Shown here: one piece after another, positions 1 through 11,549 of the stretch
Layout of the letters: every line of letters starts with the position of its first letter
Numbering within the stretch: position 1 is the stretch's first letter
NCBI GenBank assembly: GCA_963965975.1
Contig: OZ014418.1
Coordinates: 5,282,775 to 5,346,774, forward strand
DNA length: 64,000 bases
From: Xestospongia bergquistia
Lineage: Eukaryota; Porifera; Demospongiae; Haplosclerida; Petrosiidae
Direction: 5' to 3'
Notes under the pieces: model-generated
What the model was told of the DNA's origin: nothing
Databases searched by the model: none
Seen by the model: only the letters and a program-made list of their open reading frames with translations
Program-made: the position numbers and the translations under genes

Positions 1-205
1 ATAATTGTGTTAATTTTTCTGAACCTACCATGATTTTTATAATGTGATTGATTAAGTGAAATTGTGATCATTTGAAGTTAGTAAAACTGTTAATAATGAG
101 AATCATAAAGTCAGGCATCTTGTTAACAATATCTATCCACATTCCATTATTTATAGTCATGAGGCAGAATGAATATCTTACAACTCTGGAAGCCTACATC
201 AAACA
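1..205 (+). repeat. Copy of dispersed repeat R1
   Basis: AT-rich segment running from a stretch reading attgtgttaatttttctgaa to one reading gcctacatcaaacacgcttg. Related copies lie at about 3950-4200 (inverted), 12830-12990, 20530-20770, 51770-51940 continuing at 54099-54150, 10575-10612 (partial) and 60715-60970. Recurring landmarks are a block near tagtcatgaggcagaatta and a block near ttacaattctggaagcct. No coding potential is visible. It behaves like a short non-autonomous element, but no ends or target duplications were identified. Confidence 0.7.
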
Positions 206-990
206 CGCTTGACTAGATTGTGTTAACGTTGTGTTAAAGTTGTATAAAGAATCAATTAAAATTGTGTTAAAATTGCATTACAATTGCATTAAAACTGTGT
301 TAAGATTGCGTTAACATTGTGTCAAAGTTGTATAAAGAATGCATTAAAATTGAGTTAAAATTGCATTAAAATTGTATTGAAATTGTGTTAAAACTGCGTT
401 AACATTATGTTAAAATTGTGGTAAAATTGCATTAATTTTTTTTTAAAATTGTCTTAAACTTGAGTTAAAATTGTATTAAAACTGTGTTGAGATTGTGTTA
501 ATGTGTTAACATTGTATAAAGAATGCATTGAAATTACATTAAAATTGTTTTGAAATTGCATTAAAATTGTGTTAACACTGCGTCAACATTATGTTAAAAT
601 TGTGCTGAAATTGCATTTTAAAAAATTGTCTTAAACTTGTGTTAAAATTGTATTTAAACTGTATTAACATTGCGTTAACATTGTGTTATAGTTGTACAAA
701 GAATGCATTAAAATTGTGTTAAAATTGCATTAAAATTGTTTTAAAATTGTGTTAAACTGCGTTAACATTATGTTTAAATTGTGCTAAAATTGTATTAATT
801 TTTAGTTAAAATTGTGTTAAAACTGTGTTAAAATTGTCTTAAAACTGCGTTAAATTGCATTAAAACTATGTTAAGATTGTGTTAACATTCTGTTAACATT
901 GTATAAAGAATGCATTAAAATTGTGTTAAAATTGCATTAAAATTTGTGTTAAAACTGTGTTAACATTACATTAAAATTAGAATGTGTTTG
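205..990. repeat. Minisatellite array 1 (12-bp based, higher order)
   Basis: Nearly continuous array of degenerate 11-12 bp units alternating between attgtgttaaaa and attgcattaaaa types. A longer marker, ttgtataaagaatgcattaa, recurs at about 240, 330, 514, 690 and 900, suggesting a higher-order unit of very roughly 90-200 bp. The same units form a second array at 17690-19095. There is no open frame of note. Confidence 0.9.
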
Positions 991-1600
991 TTGTAACTCA
1001 GGCTAGGAATAAGCTATAGAGTACGAACTTCCATCTGTAAAGTAGTCATATATTATCACGCATGCGCAGTGAGTAAAATGTGGAGCTCATGTACCACGAG
1101 CCGTCTCTATGTTATTGATTGAGCGTCAGCGAGATGTTTCCAGTTGCTTTCCTACGGAAGCCGAAGGTGGACATCCAATTGTACTTCGTAATTTCATATT
1201 CTGCTTTGATGTTTTCCAAATTTATTCCAATTCCAATTCTATTTCTATCCTTCGATGGACTATTTAACAACTAAAATTCTATATCCCCAGAAACACGTTG
1301 CTTTGCTCCATTCAAACAGAAAGCTCGCAATGCTCGCTTCCCTTCATTAAGTTATGAATTGGAATTGAAATGTCAGCCTTCTGCTTCTGTAGGTTCCTAA
1401 TTTTGGTTGTATATTATGAAGTGCCATTTGTAAATTAACATGCTGCTATAATCCTATACGGTAGCTTATAGATGGTCTTAGTCACTGCGGATGCATCATA
1501 ATATATGATAGTACAGCAGCATAGTTTATAGATAGTGCTTCATAGGAGAGAATTGTTTTGTGACTCCACAAATTCAAACTTTATATAAAAATAGAGTGCT
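990..1600 (+). repeat. Dispersed repeat M (MITE-like) copies
   Basis: Contains the block with aactcaggctaggaataagc and the imperfect inverted pair built on catctgtaaactgcagtat. The same blocks occur at about 4290-4600 (opposite orientation), 10330-10560 (partial), 51390-51660 and 60300-60590. A half copy of the palindrome described at 4911-4967 sits near 1562-1590. The stretch 1600-2080 holds AT-rich sequence with a weak inverted repeat around 1760-1860 and no gene that I can support. Confidence 0.6.
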
Positions 1601-2259
1601 ATTCAGGAAAGTAGCAAACTAGAAACCCCATACATATAAAGTAAATGACATTCCACCATGACATCACATCATACAACTATAGTAACTGTGTTCTGTTTAT
1701 ATTACTAATATCTACCAACACATTTAATCATTGAAATTGCAGCAATTTTTCTAAAGGAAAACATTGAAAATTAAATATTGACTTAATAGTCAACATTCAA
1801 ATTTCAATTTCCAAACATTTAAGTCAATATTCAATGTTTAATTTTGAATTTATAAAATTGTCAGTCAATATTAAATATTCAATGTCCAACTGTCTAAATG
1901 AAAATTGCTCAATGATCTTAACATTGCCATAGAAACAATGGCATTGTCAAGTGTGACTATATTTGTGCCTCTATTAGACAAAGTTGTAGTACTCATTAAG
2001 AAAGCTTTGAGCCAGTTGAAAATGCTGTTGAAGACGTGACACCTCTAACTGTATGATGATAGAGGTTTTTCAATGAGTTGTATATAAATAATATATATAA
2101 ATGAGCAGTAAAAGTCCAGGTACAAGTATAAAATACATGATTTAAACCATGCATTATTGCAATCCAGTTCTTCAAGTATATATATATATATATATATATA
2201 TATTAGGTATGCATAAATGTATGAGGAATTATTGTGTTAAAACAAAATTGAGTGGGAAA

Positions 2260-2497
2260 ATTCAGTTTTGTAACTCTTGTAGTTACTTTGTTCTTGTAGT
2301 ACTAACATAACACTATTGTTTGAGAGTCTAATCAAGTTATATAGAGAAAGAGAATGTATGTCAATGAGTGTGAAATGCCATTGACTAATAATGATGCTTC
2401 ATCATCTTCTGAATGCAGTCATCCAGGCTCACCAGCAGTTACTCTAGTGAGAAGAGAAAGTCTAATTTTTGACTTTACACTAGAGGATTTTAGATAA
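2260..2497 (+). pseudogene. Beta-helix/GTLCGQC receptor, 3' terminal remnant
   Basis: Encodes only the end of the receptor family found at 21479-25368: the last transmembrane segment remnant, the ESLIKLYRE-type juxtamembrane stretch and the acidic, serine-rich tail ending in RRESLIFDFTLEDFR before a TAA. A missing A just after the ESLIKLYRE stretch shifts the frame, and the upstream coding sequence is deleted. It is the mirror of 62432-62727. The four-TM gene starts 266 bp downstream on the same strand, as in the other cassettes. Confidence 0.85.
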
Positions 2498-2762
2498 TAA
2501 CTATGCTAATGTAATGTAGAATTATATATATATATATATATATATATATTTAGAATGCTTATAAAGTATTAATAATTAAAATAAATGTATAATACTTGCG
2601 ACGTTTTCTTTTATAAAAATTGATTTGATTTTGAATATTAAAATTATTTATCTCAATGAAATTGAATTTTAAGATACAATCTCCTAATTATGTGTGGGTG
2701 GAGCAAATATCACCCGTTAACAGTCAAAGTTATGCTGCTAGAGCTCATTAAGTGCCATCTAA

Positions 2763-3788
2763 ATGAAGACTGTGGAGATTCCAGTACCAACTGGAAAGAC
2801 TACCACTATTATCCTCTTAATAGTGAAATGTCTTATACTTCTAGTTGCTCTGACTTTTGCTCTGGCGTCTCTTGGAGTATTTGCATAGAAGAAGAATGAT
2901 ATCAAAAAATTCACTGAAAATAGTCCATTTTCTGATCACTGTTGCATTCTCTTTGTCAATGATGATCAAGGATTTAGTTCTAACAGTATCTGTAAGTTTG
3001 TTATTGGAGGACAAGCTGTAGTATCTTTTCTGATACTTGCTGCACTAATGACTATTGTTCTTGCAGTGATAATTAAGAGAAGGTATTGTACAACATGTAT
3101 ATATAATCATAAATTAATAATGTGCTATTATTTTTGCAATTCAGTGTTACTGTTTTTAATATTGTGGTCATCTTTGTTATCATCTTGGCTGTCTTGATGT
3201 CCCTGGCTGTTGCTATAGTTATATCATCAGGGCTGAGTAAAACATGCAAATCAGTAATTGAAACTGGTTTATTTAAAAAGTTGAGTTAACAACACATTGT
3301 AATCTAGCTTACTATACTTCTATGTCAATAATGTGTAGTAACACGTTGTAATCTTACTATACTCTGTCAACATGCAGGTGCTCTGACATAGACAAGATGC
3401 CAGAAGCAGTCCATTTCTTTCATAGTATTCAGTCCTCAATGGTTAGTGATTTTATATCATAGGCAACAGTCTGTAACAATTCTTTATTCACTTAAAGCAG
3501 TGAATTGTTTGATTTGCACTGTGCCATATATATAGCAGAAATAAAATAAATTACCACTCTTGCTGTATGGTAACAATCCTAGCTTTTCTTAGAAGAAGGT
3601 TCTTAATGATTTTTTAAGTATAATTTTATTTAACATAACACAGTAGCTATTTTTAAACATATTTCTTATTATTACAGGCTCGTGCGTGGGTGGAGTGTCT
3701 CTTACTTATTGGATTCATTGGCTTTGCAGCTGTTTTGCTTGTTCTATCTCATAAGAAAAAAGCGAATATGGAGAGTTGCAATAACTAA
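2763..3788 (+). pseudogene. Four-transmembrane protein gene, one nonsense codon
   Basis: Four exons, 2763-3082, 3145-3279, 3378-3441 and 3678-3788, with GT-AG introns and the same sizes and phases as the intact copy at 61146-62163 (last exon 3 bases longer). It encodes TM1, a short Cys-containing loop, TM2 ending in a KRR, TM3 with the motif SSGLSKTC, then TM4 preceded by WVECLL and followed by a HKKK tail. A GAG to TAG change just after TM1 (codon 42, bases 2886-2888) truncates the product. One A fewer near the 3' end changes the last residues relative to 61146-62163. The fold resembles MARVEL or synaptogyrin-type tetraspan proteins only in general shape, so I do not name it. Confidence 0.8.
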
Positions 3789-3949
3789 TAACCAACTAGA
3801 TTGAGTGATAATAACATTAGAATTTTCATAGCATTGAATAGTAATAACTTTAGTTTATATATGTGTAAGTCTTGTTAGCCAAACTGTCATAGGGGAATGT
3901 CTGTCTAGTTGGGATGTACAGGATGCTGTATATGCACACATCATCATAA

Positions 3950-4610
3950 AACTAATGTGTGTTTGATATAGGCTTCCAGAATTGTAAGGTACTAATTCTG
4001 CCTCATGACTATGAATGATGGGAGTAAGGTTACATTCTTAACTAGGTGACTTTATTGCTGTTATTATGAACAATTGTACTTTAAAAATCACAATTTCACT
4101 TAATCAAATTATAAAATCATCACACTAGGTTCAGAAAAATTAACACAAATATGTTTTTATCTTTCAATCACTTGACTAAATGTTGAATCTCAATAATTCA
4201 AAATCATCTTGCTTGCTTCATCAGTCATCAGAACTATGTCTTGTGTCTCCTTCACCTTTACTCTAGGTTGAGTTTCACACTTAAATCTGTCATAACTCAG
4301 GCTAGGAATAAGCTGGAGAGTATGAAGCTCCATCTCTAAAGTATCATATACTATGATGCATGCGCAGTCAGTATAGCATGGAGCTCTGAGAATTGAGCAT
4401 CAGCAAAATGTTTCCTGGATTGGTTGTGTATTATGAAGCGCCATCTGTAAACTATATATGCTGATGTAATTATAGTATCATAATATACTGCAGTTTACAG
4501 ATGGCGATACTCACTGCGTATGTGTCATAATATATGATACTAGCAGCATGTAGTTTACAGATGGCAGAGAATTGTTTTGTGATTCCACACCTAAATACAC
4601 ATTAATGTCC
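3950..4610 (-). repeat. Repeats R1 and M, inverted copies
   Basis: Contiguous minus-oriented copies of R1 (about 3955-4200) and M (about 4285-4600). They mirror 60300-61000 of the right arm. They carry the catctgtaaactgcagtat inverted pair and the aactcaggctaggaataagc block. Confidence 0.65.
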
Positions 4611-4910
4611 AAACCACAACTACATGTTTCCAAGGGCACCTCCTTATGTTATGTACAAACACAGTGGGTGAGACACACTACAAGTTATCTTTATAATAAA
4701 TAAAAGTATATTTGATAAGACAATGTACTACAAACAAAAATACAGAAACACTTATTGTAACTGTTACAACAGAAGATAGAGTAAATAATATACACTGTGA
4801 TAGTGATAACCATGCAACTTATGTAATAATGTATAGGGAGTGTACATAACTACAATTCTTACTTGGAAAGTTTGTGCATGTATTGTGCTTGTACTTGGTT
4901 ACAGTTGATC

Positions 4911-4967
4911 ATTTTTTATATAAAATTTGAATTTGTGGACCACAAATTCAAATTTTATATAAAAAAT
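4911..4967. repeat. 57-bp perfect palindrome
   Basis: Two 28-bp arms that are exact reverse complements flank a single central A. The centre reads aatttgtggaccacaaatt. The mirror locus in the right arm (59923-59973) keeps 25-bp arms around a central T. The rest of 4600-5200 and 5545-6400 shows only AT-rich sequence with no supportable gene. Confidence 0.9.
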
Positions 4968-5211
4968 AGAGTGCTATAGCTTCAGAAAAGTAGTAAACTA
5001 GAAACCCCATACATATAAAGTAAATGACATTCCATCATGACATCACATCATACAACTATAGTAACTGTGTTCTGCTTTTATTACTAATAACTACCAACAC
5101 ATTCTGTCCTCCTATATACCGCTTCTGATACTGATGCTGCCTTGGAACTGGCTAGAAATATACTGGGAACACTGACTAAATTGCAAAAGTCAGGCCACAT
5201 AAAGACATCTT

Positions 5212-5543
5212 TATGATTACTGGAAATAGAGCACTTAAGCTTTGCCCTTGTGCTCTATAACCTTCAACCCAATGTCTAGCCTATAATTATAGTATCATAT
5301 ATAATTATATAAATATAGTTTGCCACTTATTAGCTTGATAAAGAATCTTGTCTAAAGATAGTAATATAGACCTTATTATCACAAGTAGAAGTACATAGCC
5401 TTTGATCTGTTTACATTTATGTGAAATAAAAGAAATTATTTACAGTTATATACTACAGCATTTTTGCTATGCAATTTGTATTTGCAATGCTTGATTTCCA
5501 TTAATTACTTAATGTTTATAATGCATTCATTGTTTATTTTTGG
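5212..5543. other. Insertion present only in left arm
   Basis: The flanks (gtcaggccacataaagacat on one side, ttaattctcatttgtcaatt on the other) are adjacent in the right arm near 59695-59725. About 330 bp is therefore an insertion here or a deletion there. It contains no ORF of note and no obvious terminal repeats. Confidence 0.7.
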
Positions 5544-6413
5544 TTAATTCTCATTTGTCAATTGTTATGGATCAATTAATCTAAATTTCAATTTAGTTTA
5601 TCGAAGTGGAAATGGAGTCAGTGCACATTAATTTTGCAATCAAGTTCATAGTGGAAATGTTTTGATTCATTGTAAAGTTTGGTGAAAATATGTATTCTTT
5701 ACAAAATGCTTTCTAAACTGAATTTCAAGTATCTTGACTGAATAACTGCTAATATATGCAAATACCAAATTGTTTAGCAGCTCTCTTGATGCAATAATGT
5801 TCAATTCAATAAGATAAGATATAGATTTTACAGTACCATGTACCTCAAGCTGACTATTACTTGCATCCTCTAGATTTTAAAGCAATTGAGATTAGTAACT
5901 TAGCATGTATTAATTTTACTGAGTTCCAACTATTTTATTCAATTATAATTGTGAAATTAATTTTAGCATGTAAAATTTTAGCTTATGTTACAGTATAGTC
6001 ACTAAATTTCACTAAACGTATTTTACTTTTTGTAGGTGTGTAATATAATACAGCCATTAAATGCACACAATACACCTAACAAAATATAGGATTCATTAAT
6101 ATTAATGGCTCCACTTTCATCTCCATGCATCTCCTCTAAAGACTGCAAACAAGTATAGAAGAATAATAAATGAATAAAGGAAATGTGCAAAGCATAGGAG
6201 AATGGCTTTATCTCTGTTTGTTTCAGATAAACTGAGATCCAACCATCTCTACATCTAATTGCTACTTAAGAAGTTTTTTGTTTATGTAGGCCTGCATATG
6301 GATGGACTGTTTTCTACTCATCAATACATTTAACTTTTTTAATTTTTAGAATGAATAAGATACTCCACCATTGTAACAAATTGCTGTAATTATAAATGTT
6401 AGTTTCTTAGTCA

Positions 6414-6656
6414 TTAGGATGGTTTTCTTTGAATGCAAAGTACATCTATCAAGAAGCCCAGGAAGGCTTTTGTCTCCACTAGAGTTACATACACTTTTAC
6501 ATGACATATTAATTTTATATTAAAACATGTATCTGTTCTGTCCAATACAAAACAGTTCACTAATGCAAAATAATCATTTCCACTATTACTAATTGAACAA
6601 CAGAAAAATAATTCCATTACATGACCAGAAAGTTTGATTAACCCAACAGAGAACAA
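6414..6656 (-). other. Unrecognised 80-codon ORF shared by both arms
   Basis: An open frame of 80 residues ending in a CIQRKPS-type tail. The mirror sequence at 58492-58735 keeps the same frame open with about ten amino-acid changes and ends in CIPRKPS. I recognise no domain. Conserved openness in both arms is weak evidence for coding, because AT-rich decay could also leave it open by chance. It could be part of a lost exon. Confidence 0.3.
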
Positions 6657-6760
6657 TTAAAATTTTATAATTTATATTCTGCTACATTATCTGCTTCAAT
6701 ACTATATACCATCACTTTCTCTTCCATACAGTAGCTTCAGAAAAAACTAGCATATATGCC

Positions 6761-8484
6761 TCATTCGACTAATTGTTGAATGTCAGATATTTCCAATAAT
6801 TCAAAGTTGTCTTGTAGCACTTGCTTTAATCCATCCAATCCACGTATTTGGTCTCCATTCTCCTTTGTATAACCTGATATCCAACGATCCTATAATAAAT
6901 ACAATATAATATATACATGTATTGTATAATTATGAAGATACTATTATCAAGTCATCCCAAGATTGTTCGAGGTAACATAGTAAAGCTCTGATCTGAGACT
7001 TAGTAGAGTGTATAATTTCATCTGCAGATGACCACTTGCTTAATGAAAGAAAGTGCATTTGGTGACTTTAGTCTAATTCCTAGGACTTGACTATGATGAT
7101 GCAGTGAAAGATGTTATTACAAGGAACAAAAACATAGCTAGTCATGATTACAAGTTATGCACTAAGGAACTGCAGTCTTAGTTTCAAAAAATATTAGAAT
7201 ATAATCTTTTAGCATCAAAACAAAACAAAACATAATGAAGATGTCTCTACCTTCTAAAAACTCATAAACACCTTTCTCTTGACTAGCAGTTGCTTTGCTA
7301 ATTCCAAATGTTAAAACTTGATTACTTTTCAAAGGAAATATAGCTTCAAATATAGCTATCCATACTTTGTTCTTCATTTTGATGGTGACATTTCCAACAT
7401 CATACCTTAGGAGTGTTCGAGCCAAAAAAATGGCTCAAATCCAAGGAATTGAACTGAAGTCATCAGACATCCTTTCTTGCATTAAGCAAGTAGGAGTCTA
7501 ATGCATGGCAATAAAGTATTTCCTTTTTTGAAAACATAGTCATTTGGCTACATAATGTCATGGTATGTACAATGTTAGTTGATTTACTATGTGTAGGTAT
7601 AACCTATATTAATAATTCATTAGGAAAATCCTTTGATGTGATGAGCATGGTTGTGACAAATAAGTTGATTAGGTTCTAAGTAAGTTATAGTCTTCCTCCT
7701 CAGGTTGTCATCTGCTTACATAATAACATAAGTGTTGTATTCCCAGTCACAAGTTACCATAAAAGAACTCAGAGTTATCATTAAAATACAACTCACAACT
7801 CAACTCAGTTACACAACTCCAGTTAATGACAAAAATGACAGTTTATATACCTACCCTAACAATATTCATAGACACAGTTATTACATTATTCATAGTCATA
7901 GTTACCACAATAAGCTTCACCTTAGTCAATATATAATATAAACACATAACATGAGTACAAACATAACCACATACTATAGGTACATATATAATCAAACTAC
8001 TAATACAAGATTATAATGTCATATAACTGTTTTGGAAATGTTATAATCTTATAGTAAAAACTTTCAATTAAAGTATATGGTTTATTTTATTGTCTGGTTT
8101 CAATTATTACATACAACAGAATTTACTGATATTTATAATAGATGCCACAAGGCTTAAACAATTATTCATTGCTTTCAACAGCCATATATAACAAGTGGAA
8201 TAGAGTAATAAAATGTAACCAAATCAAGTGTAAATGTGTGTACATGTGTGTATATAGACTTTGTTGTGAGCAAACCTTGGGTAGATCAAGCATATCATGC
8301 CAATAATACAAGTAAATTATAACCATTATGCCATCAAGGACTACAAGATCCTTTGTATTTGATAGGAAGAGCAATGGGTCAGGAAAATGATGAAGACTAT
8401 TGACTAAAACAATCAATCCAAATTGCCCAAGATCACTTGGTAGCGCACATGCATTTCCTACTTAAAATAAACACAATTTCTGTC
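6761..8484 (-). pseudogene. Class I methyltransferase fragment, ovothiol-synthase-like (left copy)
   Basis: Two exon-like blocks. The first starts at 8484 after an AG acceptor and carries the GNACALPSDLGQF and NSLHHFPDPLLFL stretches. The second (6761-6889, 129 nt, ending in TGA) begins DRWISGYTKENGDQIRGLD. The order (DLxxxNxxxxxPDPxxFL, then W-x-GGY-like, then FELLExxDI) matches the 4-mercaptohistidine N1-methyltransferase domain of OvoA as I know it. SAM motif I and the upstream iron-oxygenase and FGE-like parts are absent. A CAA to TAA change interrupts the first block (right copy CAA). Dead fragment. Confidence 0.5.
7162..7425 (-). other. Unrecognised 87-codon ORF shared by both arms
   Basis: Open frame beginning MARTLLRYDVGNVTIKM, in the presumed intron of the methyltransferase remnant. 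The mirror frame is at 57727-57933, with several substitutions and an earlier end. The middle stretch SKATASQEKGV is identical in both. I recognise no family. It could be an exon of a different gene or part of an old insertion. The stretch 7430-8160 shows nothing else that I can support. Confidence 0.3.
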
Positions 8485-8984
8485 CTAAAATTAAAAATTA
8501 TGAGATAGAATAACTCATATTAAGTATTAAAAAATATATATATAATAAAACATTTTGTACATTCTTGTTATTAAACAAATTACTGCTTTGTCTAATTGCA
8601 GTGCTCAATTTTAATCTCTTTTGAAAAAGTGCTTCAGTAATAACTATAAGTCAATCAATATTAGTAACATACACAACAGTTTCTAATAAGTTTTAACATA
8701 CTACTATAACCTTGTTTGCGACTCAAAAGTAAAGTATTCTTAATTATAATATATTTTAAATTACATGCTATACAATCTGGTACCATTCCTATAATTGTTT
8801 TGGACCGCATATGTAACTGGTTAAGTTTGTTTTCATCATTTTAATATATTGTTGTATAGAATCCTCAAAGGATAAATAAAATTAAACCACATCCTTTTAC
8901 TACAGCCAATATAGCAATCACTGAATTATATTAACACTTACCACAAGCATTATGGTAATGGGTGTGACTAACAATGTTCTAAGC

Positions 8985-9718
8985 TCTTTGTATTAGATGA
9001 TTATTGGAAAACATGGCTGCAGTTTACATTTCTATTGTATTTGTGGCTATTGGCACTGGTTGTTATTATTAGCTGTCGCTATTCTCTAAGGCTATCTTAT
9101 GTGTGTGGTAGAAATGCTGTACCAGTACTGGCAACATTGTTCCTCATGTCTTATACCAAATTATTACGTAACATAACCAATGTCTTTATGTTTACAACAC
9201 TCTCTTGTAATAACAATAAGTGGTTCATTTGGAGTGTGGATACAACATTAGACTACTCAAGTAATCCACATCTTCCTTTACTAATATTCTCTAGCATTCT
9301 TCTCTTTATTATTGGGATTGTCTATACATTACTGGTATTTTCCTCTCAGTGGCTTCAACGTTACAGTTACATATGTTGTCATAAAGCTAGTAGAGTTCCT
9401 GTCTTTAGACTGAAACCTTTGATTTGTGCATATTGTGGTCCTTATAAGGATAGTTGTCGGTTCTGGACAGGACTCTTACTGAAATGATGTCATATCTCAA
9501 GATTGGTTTTGTAACTCTCAGTAGTATAATGAAAAATGGACAATACAGTCAAGTTATTACTAGTGGCATATCTACTGGTGTAGCTTTATTTTTCTTATAG
9601 TACTAACACTAACTCCACTGTTTGAGAGTCAAATCAAGTTATATAGAGAAAAGAAAAAGCATGTAGATGAGTGTGAAATGCCACTGCTTGGTACAATGCT
9701 TCATCATATTCTGTACAG
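8985..9718 (+). pseudogene. Receptor C-terminal fragment with internal deletion
   Basis: Starts inside the multi-pass region (DDYWKTWLQF) and reads through several membrane segments of the GTLCGQC receptor family to FWTGLLL. A deletion then removes about two membrane segments and rejoins near the NIGFVTLSS equivalent. The tail is further frameshifted. Mirror of 55351-56330. At its 5' side the sequence passes directly into non-coding arm sequence, so the N-terminal half was already missing before the inverted duplication. Confidence 0.85.
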
Positions 9719-10320
9719 ATGATGAAGCATTGTACAGATGATGAAGCATTGTACTGTACAGGGACTAAGAATTCATTGTTAAATTTTATAAATTTTTATT
9801 ACCTGTCTGTGATAATGGTATCAATTCAAAATGTTACTGGTCTTGGTATGTCAATTGACACAAGCAGCATATTACTAATAGACACTTGTAGCTTTTCAAG
9901 GAATGGACAGGATCCAACAGAGTCTTATAATGGTAATTTGAAGATAGTAGCATTTCAAAATGATGTACATTACATGATCAAAAGTACCAATATTACAACT
10001 GGTATTGGGAGTAAGGGTACCCTCTCTATAAGTCTTCGTTTGTGCATTTACAACTTCAGGATGTTACAGTTGAAGAGGGTATGTCACTCAATGGATACGG
10101 AGGAAACATTTTCATTGCTATCTTTAGCAGTTACATTAACTCAGTTCATTTAACACGAGTTATTACCTTAAAAAGAAAATCTCTTCATGCATCATCACAC
10201 TGGTGGGGGGCTGTTCCTAGCACTCAGTCAACTTATATGTCTTCCTACTACACAACTGAGCATTACTGATAGCATTATAGATAGCAACTTTGCAGGAATG
10301 GGTGGAGGAGCAATCAATTC
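9719..10320 (+). pseudogene. Receptor N-terminal beta-helix fragment fused to preceding tail
   Basis: After a short tandem duplication of gatgaagcattgtacag, the sequence continues as the N-terminal beta-helix of the same family, from GTKNSLLNF through MSIDTSSILLIDTCSF to the GMGGGA loop near 10310. Two frames are needed, so there is at least one frameshift near 10030. The head-to-tail order (C-terminal piece, then N-terminal piece) is that of two adjacent tandem genes whose spacer has been deleted. The right arm still has that spacer at 55016-55350. Confidence 0.8.
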
Positions 10321-10620
10321 AAGCTATATGATGATAGCAGCATGCATAGTTTACAGATGGCACTTCATAATACATAACCAAAATCAGGAACCTACAGAAG
10401 CCAAAGGTGAACATTCCAATTCCAATTCATCACTCTATGAAAAGAAGCGACCTCTCTCTTAGAATGGAGTGAAGTGACATGTTTCTGGTTAGTGTGGGGA
10501 TATAGGATTTTAGTTGTTAAAAAGTCCATCGAAGGATAGAAAATAGAATTGGAATAAATTTGGAAAATTTGTAAAGGCTTCCAGAATTAGTACCTTACAA
10601 TTCTGGAAGCCATCAAACAA
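10320..10620 (+). repeat. Repeat M and R1 partial copies
   Basis: The receptor homology stops at about 10320 and is replaced by an M-like block (tagtttacagatggcacttc) and a short hairpin from 10574 to 10608, where cttccagaattagtacctta is followed by acaattctggaagcc. This marks the inner breakpoint of the left arm. Confidence 0.6.
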
Positions 10621-10658
10621 TTCATATATTGCTTTGCTTATGATATAAAATCACTAAC

Positions 10659-11285
10659 CATTGAGGACTAAATAGTATGAAAGAAGTGGACTTCTCCTGG
10701 CATATTGTCTATATCAGAGCACCTGCACATTATTGACATAGAAGTATAAAAAATTACAATATGTTGCTAACTCAACTTCTTAAATAAACCAGTTTCAATT
10801 AGTATTTTGCATGTTTTACTCAGCCCTGATGATATAACTATAGCAACAACCAGAGACATCAAAACAGCCAATGTGATAACAAAGATGACCACAATATTAA
10901 AAACAGCAGCACTGAATTGAAAAGATATAGCATGTTATTATGATAATATAATATATGTGTGTGCGTTGTACAATACCTTCTCTTAATTATCACTGCAAGA
11001 ACAATAGTCACTAGTGCAGTAAGTATCAGAAAAGATACTGTAGCTTGTCCTCCAATAACAAACTGACAGATACTGTTGGAACTAAATCCTTGATCATCAT
11101 TGATAAAAAGAATGCAATAGTGATCAGAAAATGGGCTGTTTTCAGTGATATTTTTGATATCATTGTTCTTATCTGCAAACACACCAAGTGATACCAGAGC
11201 AAAGGTCAGAGCAACAAGAAGTAGAAGATATTTCACTATTAAGAGGATAATAGTGACCAACTGGTAATGGATTGTTTACAGTCCT
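10659..11285 (-). pseudogene. Four-transmembrane protein gene, broken copy lacking last exon
   Basis: Exon 1 (about 10982-11285), exon 2 (10777-10911, 135 nt) and exon 3 (10659-10723) are recognisable. The 5' end carries a small deletion that puts TM1 in a frame starting at 11260 with MVTIILLIVK. Exon 3 has one extra base and a TAG where the other copies have CAG (HSIQSSM). No TM4 exon is found before the repeats at 10620. The loop and TM2 are well preserved. Region 11290-11550 shows nothing else that I can support. Confidence 0.75.
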
Positions 11286-11549
11286 CATTTCGCTAATAGT
11301 GGAGAATGTTGAGATCGCTAAAACTGTTTTTATTAACATTGACTTTGATCCTGCAAATGTATAAATATACTGTCTCAAAACGATTATTTATTCAAGCCCA
11401 AAATGACTAATACAAAATCAGGACTGAACTGGGACATTACATATAGCTTGTTCTGCTCAGTAATAATATACTAAATATAGAATATACATGACTAAATATA
11501 GAACACAAACTAAATATAGATCATACACAATTAAGGAGTGTATAGACTG

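Larger units (their letters stand above)
2080..10320 (+). repeat. Left arm of large inverted duplication
   Basis: This block is the reverse complement, with many substitutions and small indels, of about 54150-62895. Matching order: AT microsatellite with an ttcaagtatatata flank, receptor 3' end, four-TM gene, repeats R1 and M, the 57-bp palindrome, unrecognised ORFs, methyltransferase remnant, receptor C-terminal piece, receptor N-terminal piece. The outer edge of both arms is an AT microsatellite. The left arm has an extra block at about 5212-5543 and lacks the spacer between the two receptor pieces. By eye the arms differ often enough that this is not a simple assembly echo. Confidence 0.88.

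Noticed and set aside
205-990. CRISPR-like or coding repeat array.
   Set aside because: Units are degenerate 12-bp AT-rich tandem repeats with no spacers and no open frame.
7732-7941. 69-codon frame rich in His, Tyr and Ser.
   Set aside because: Low-complexity, AT-rich, and not kept open in the mirrored arm.
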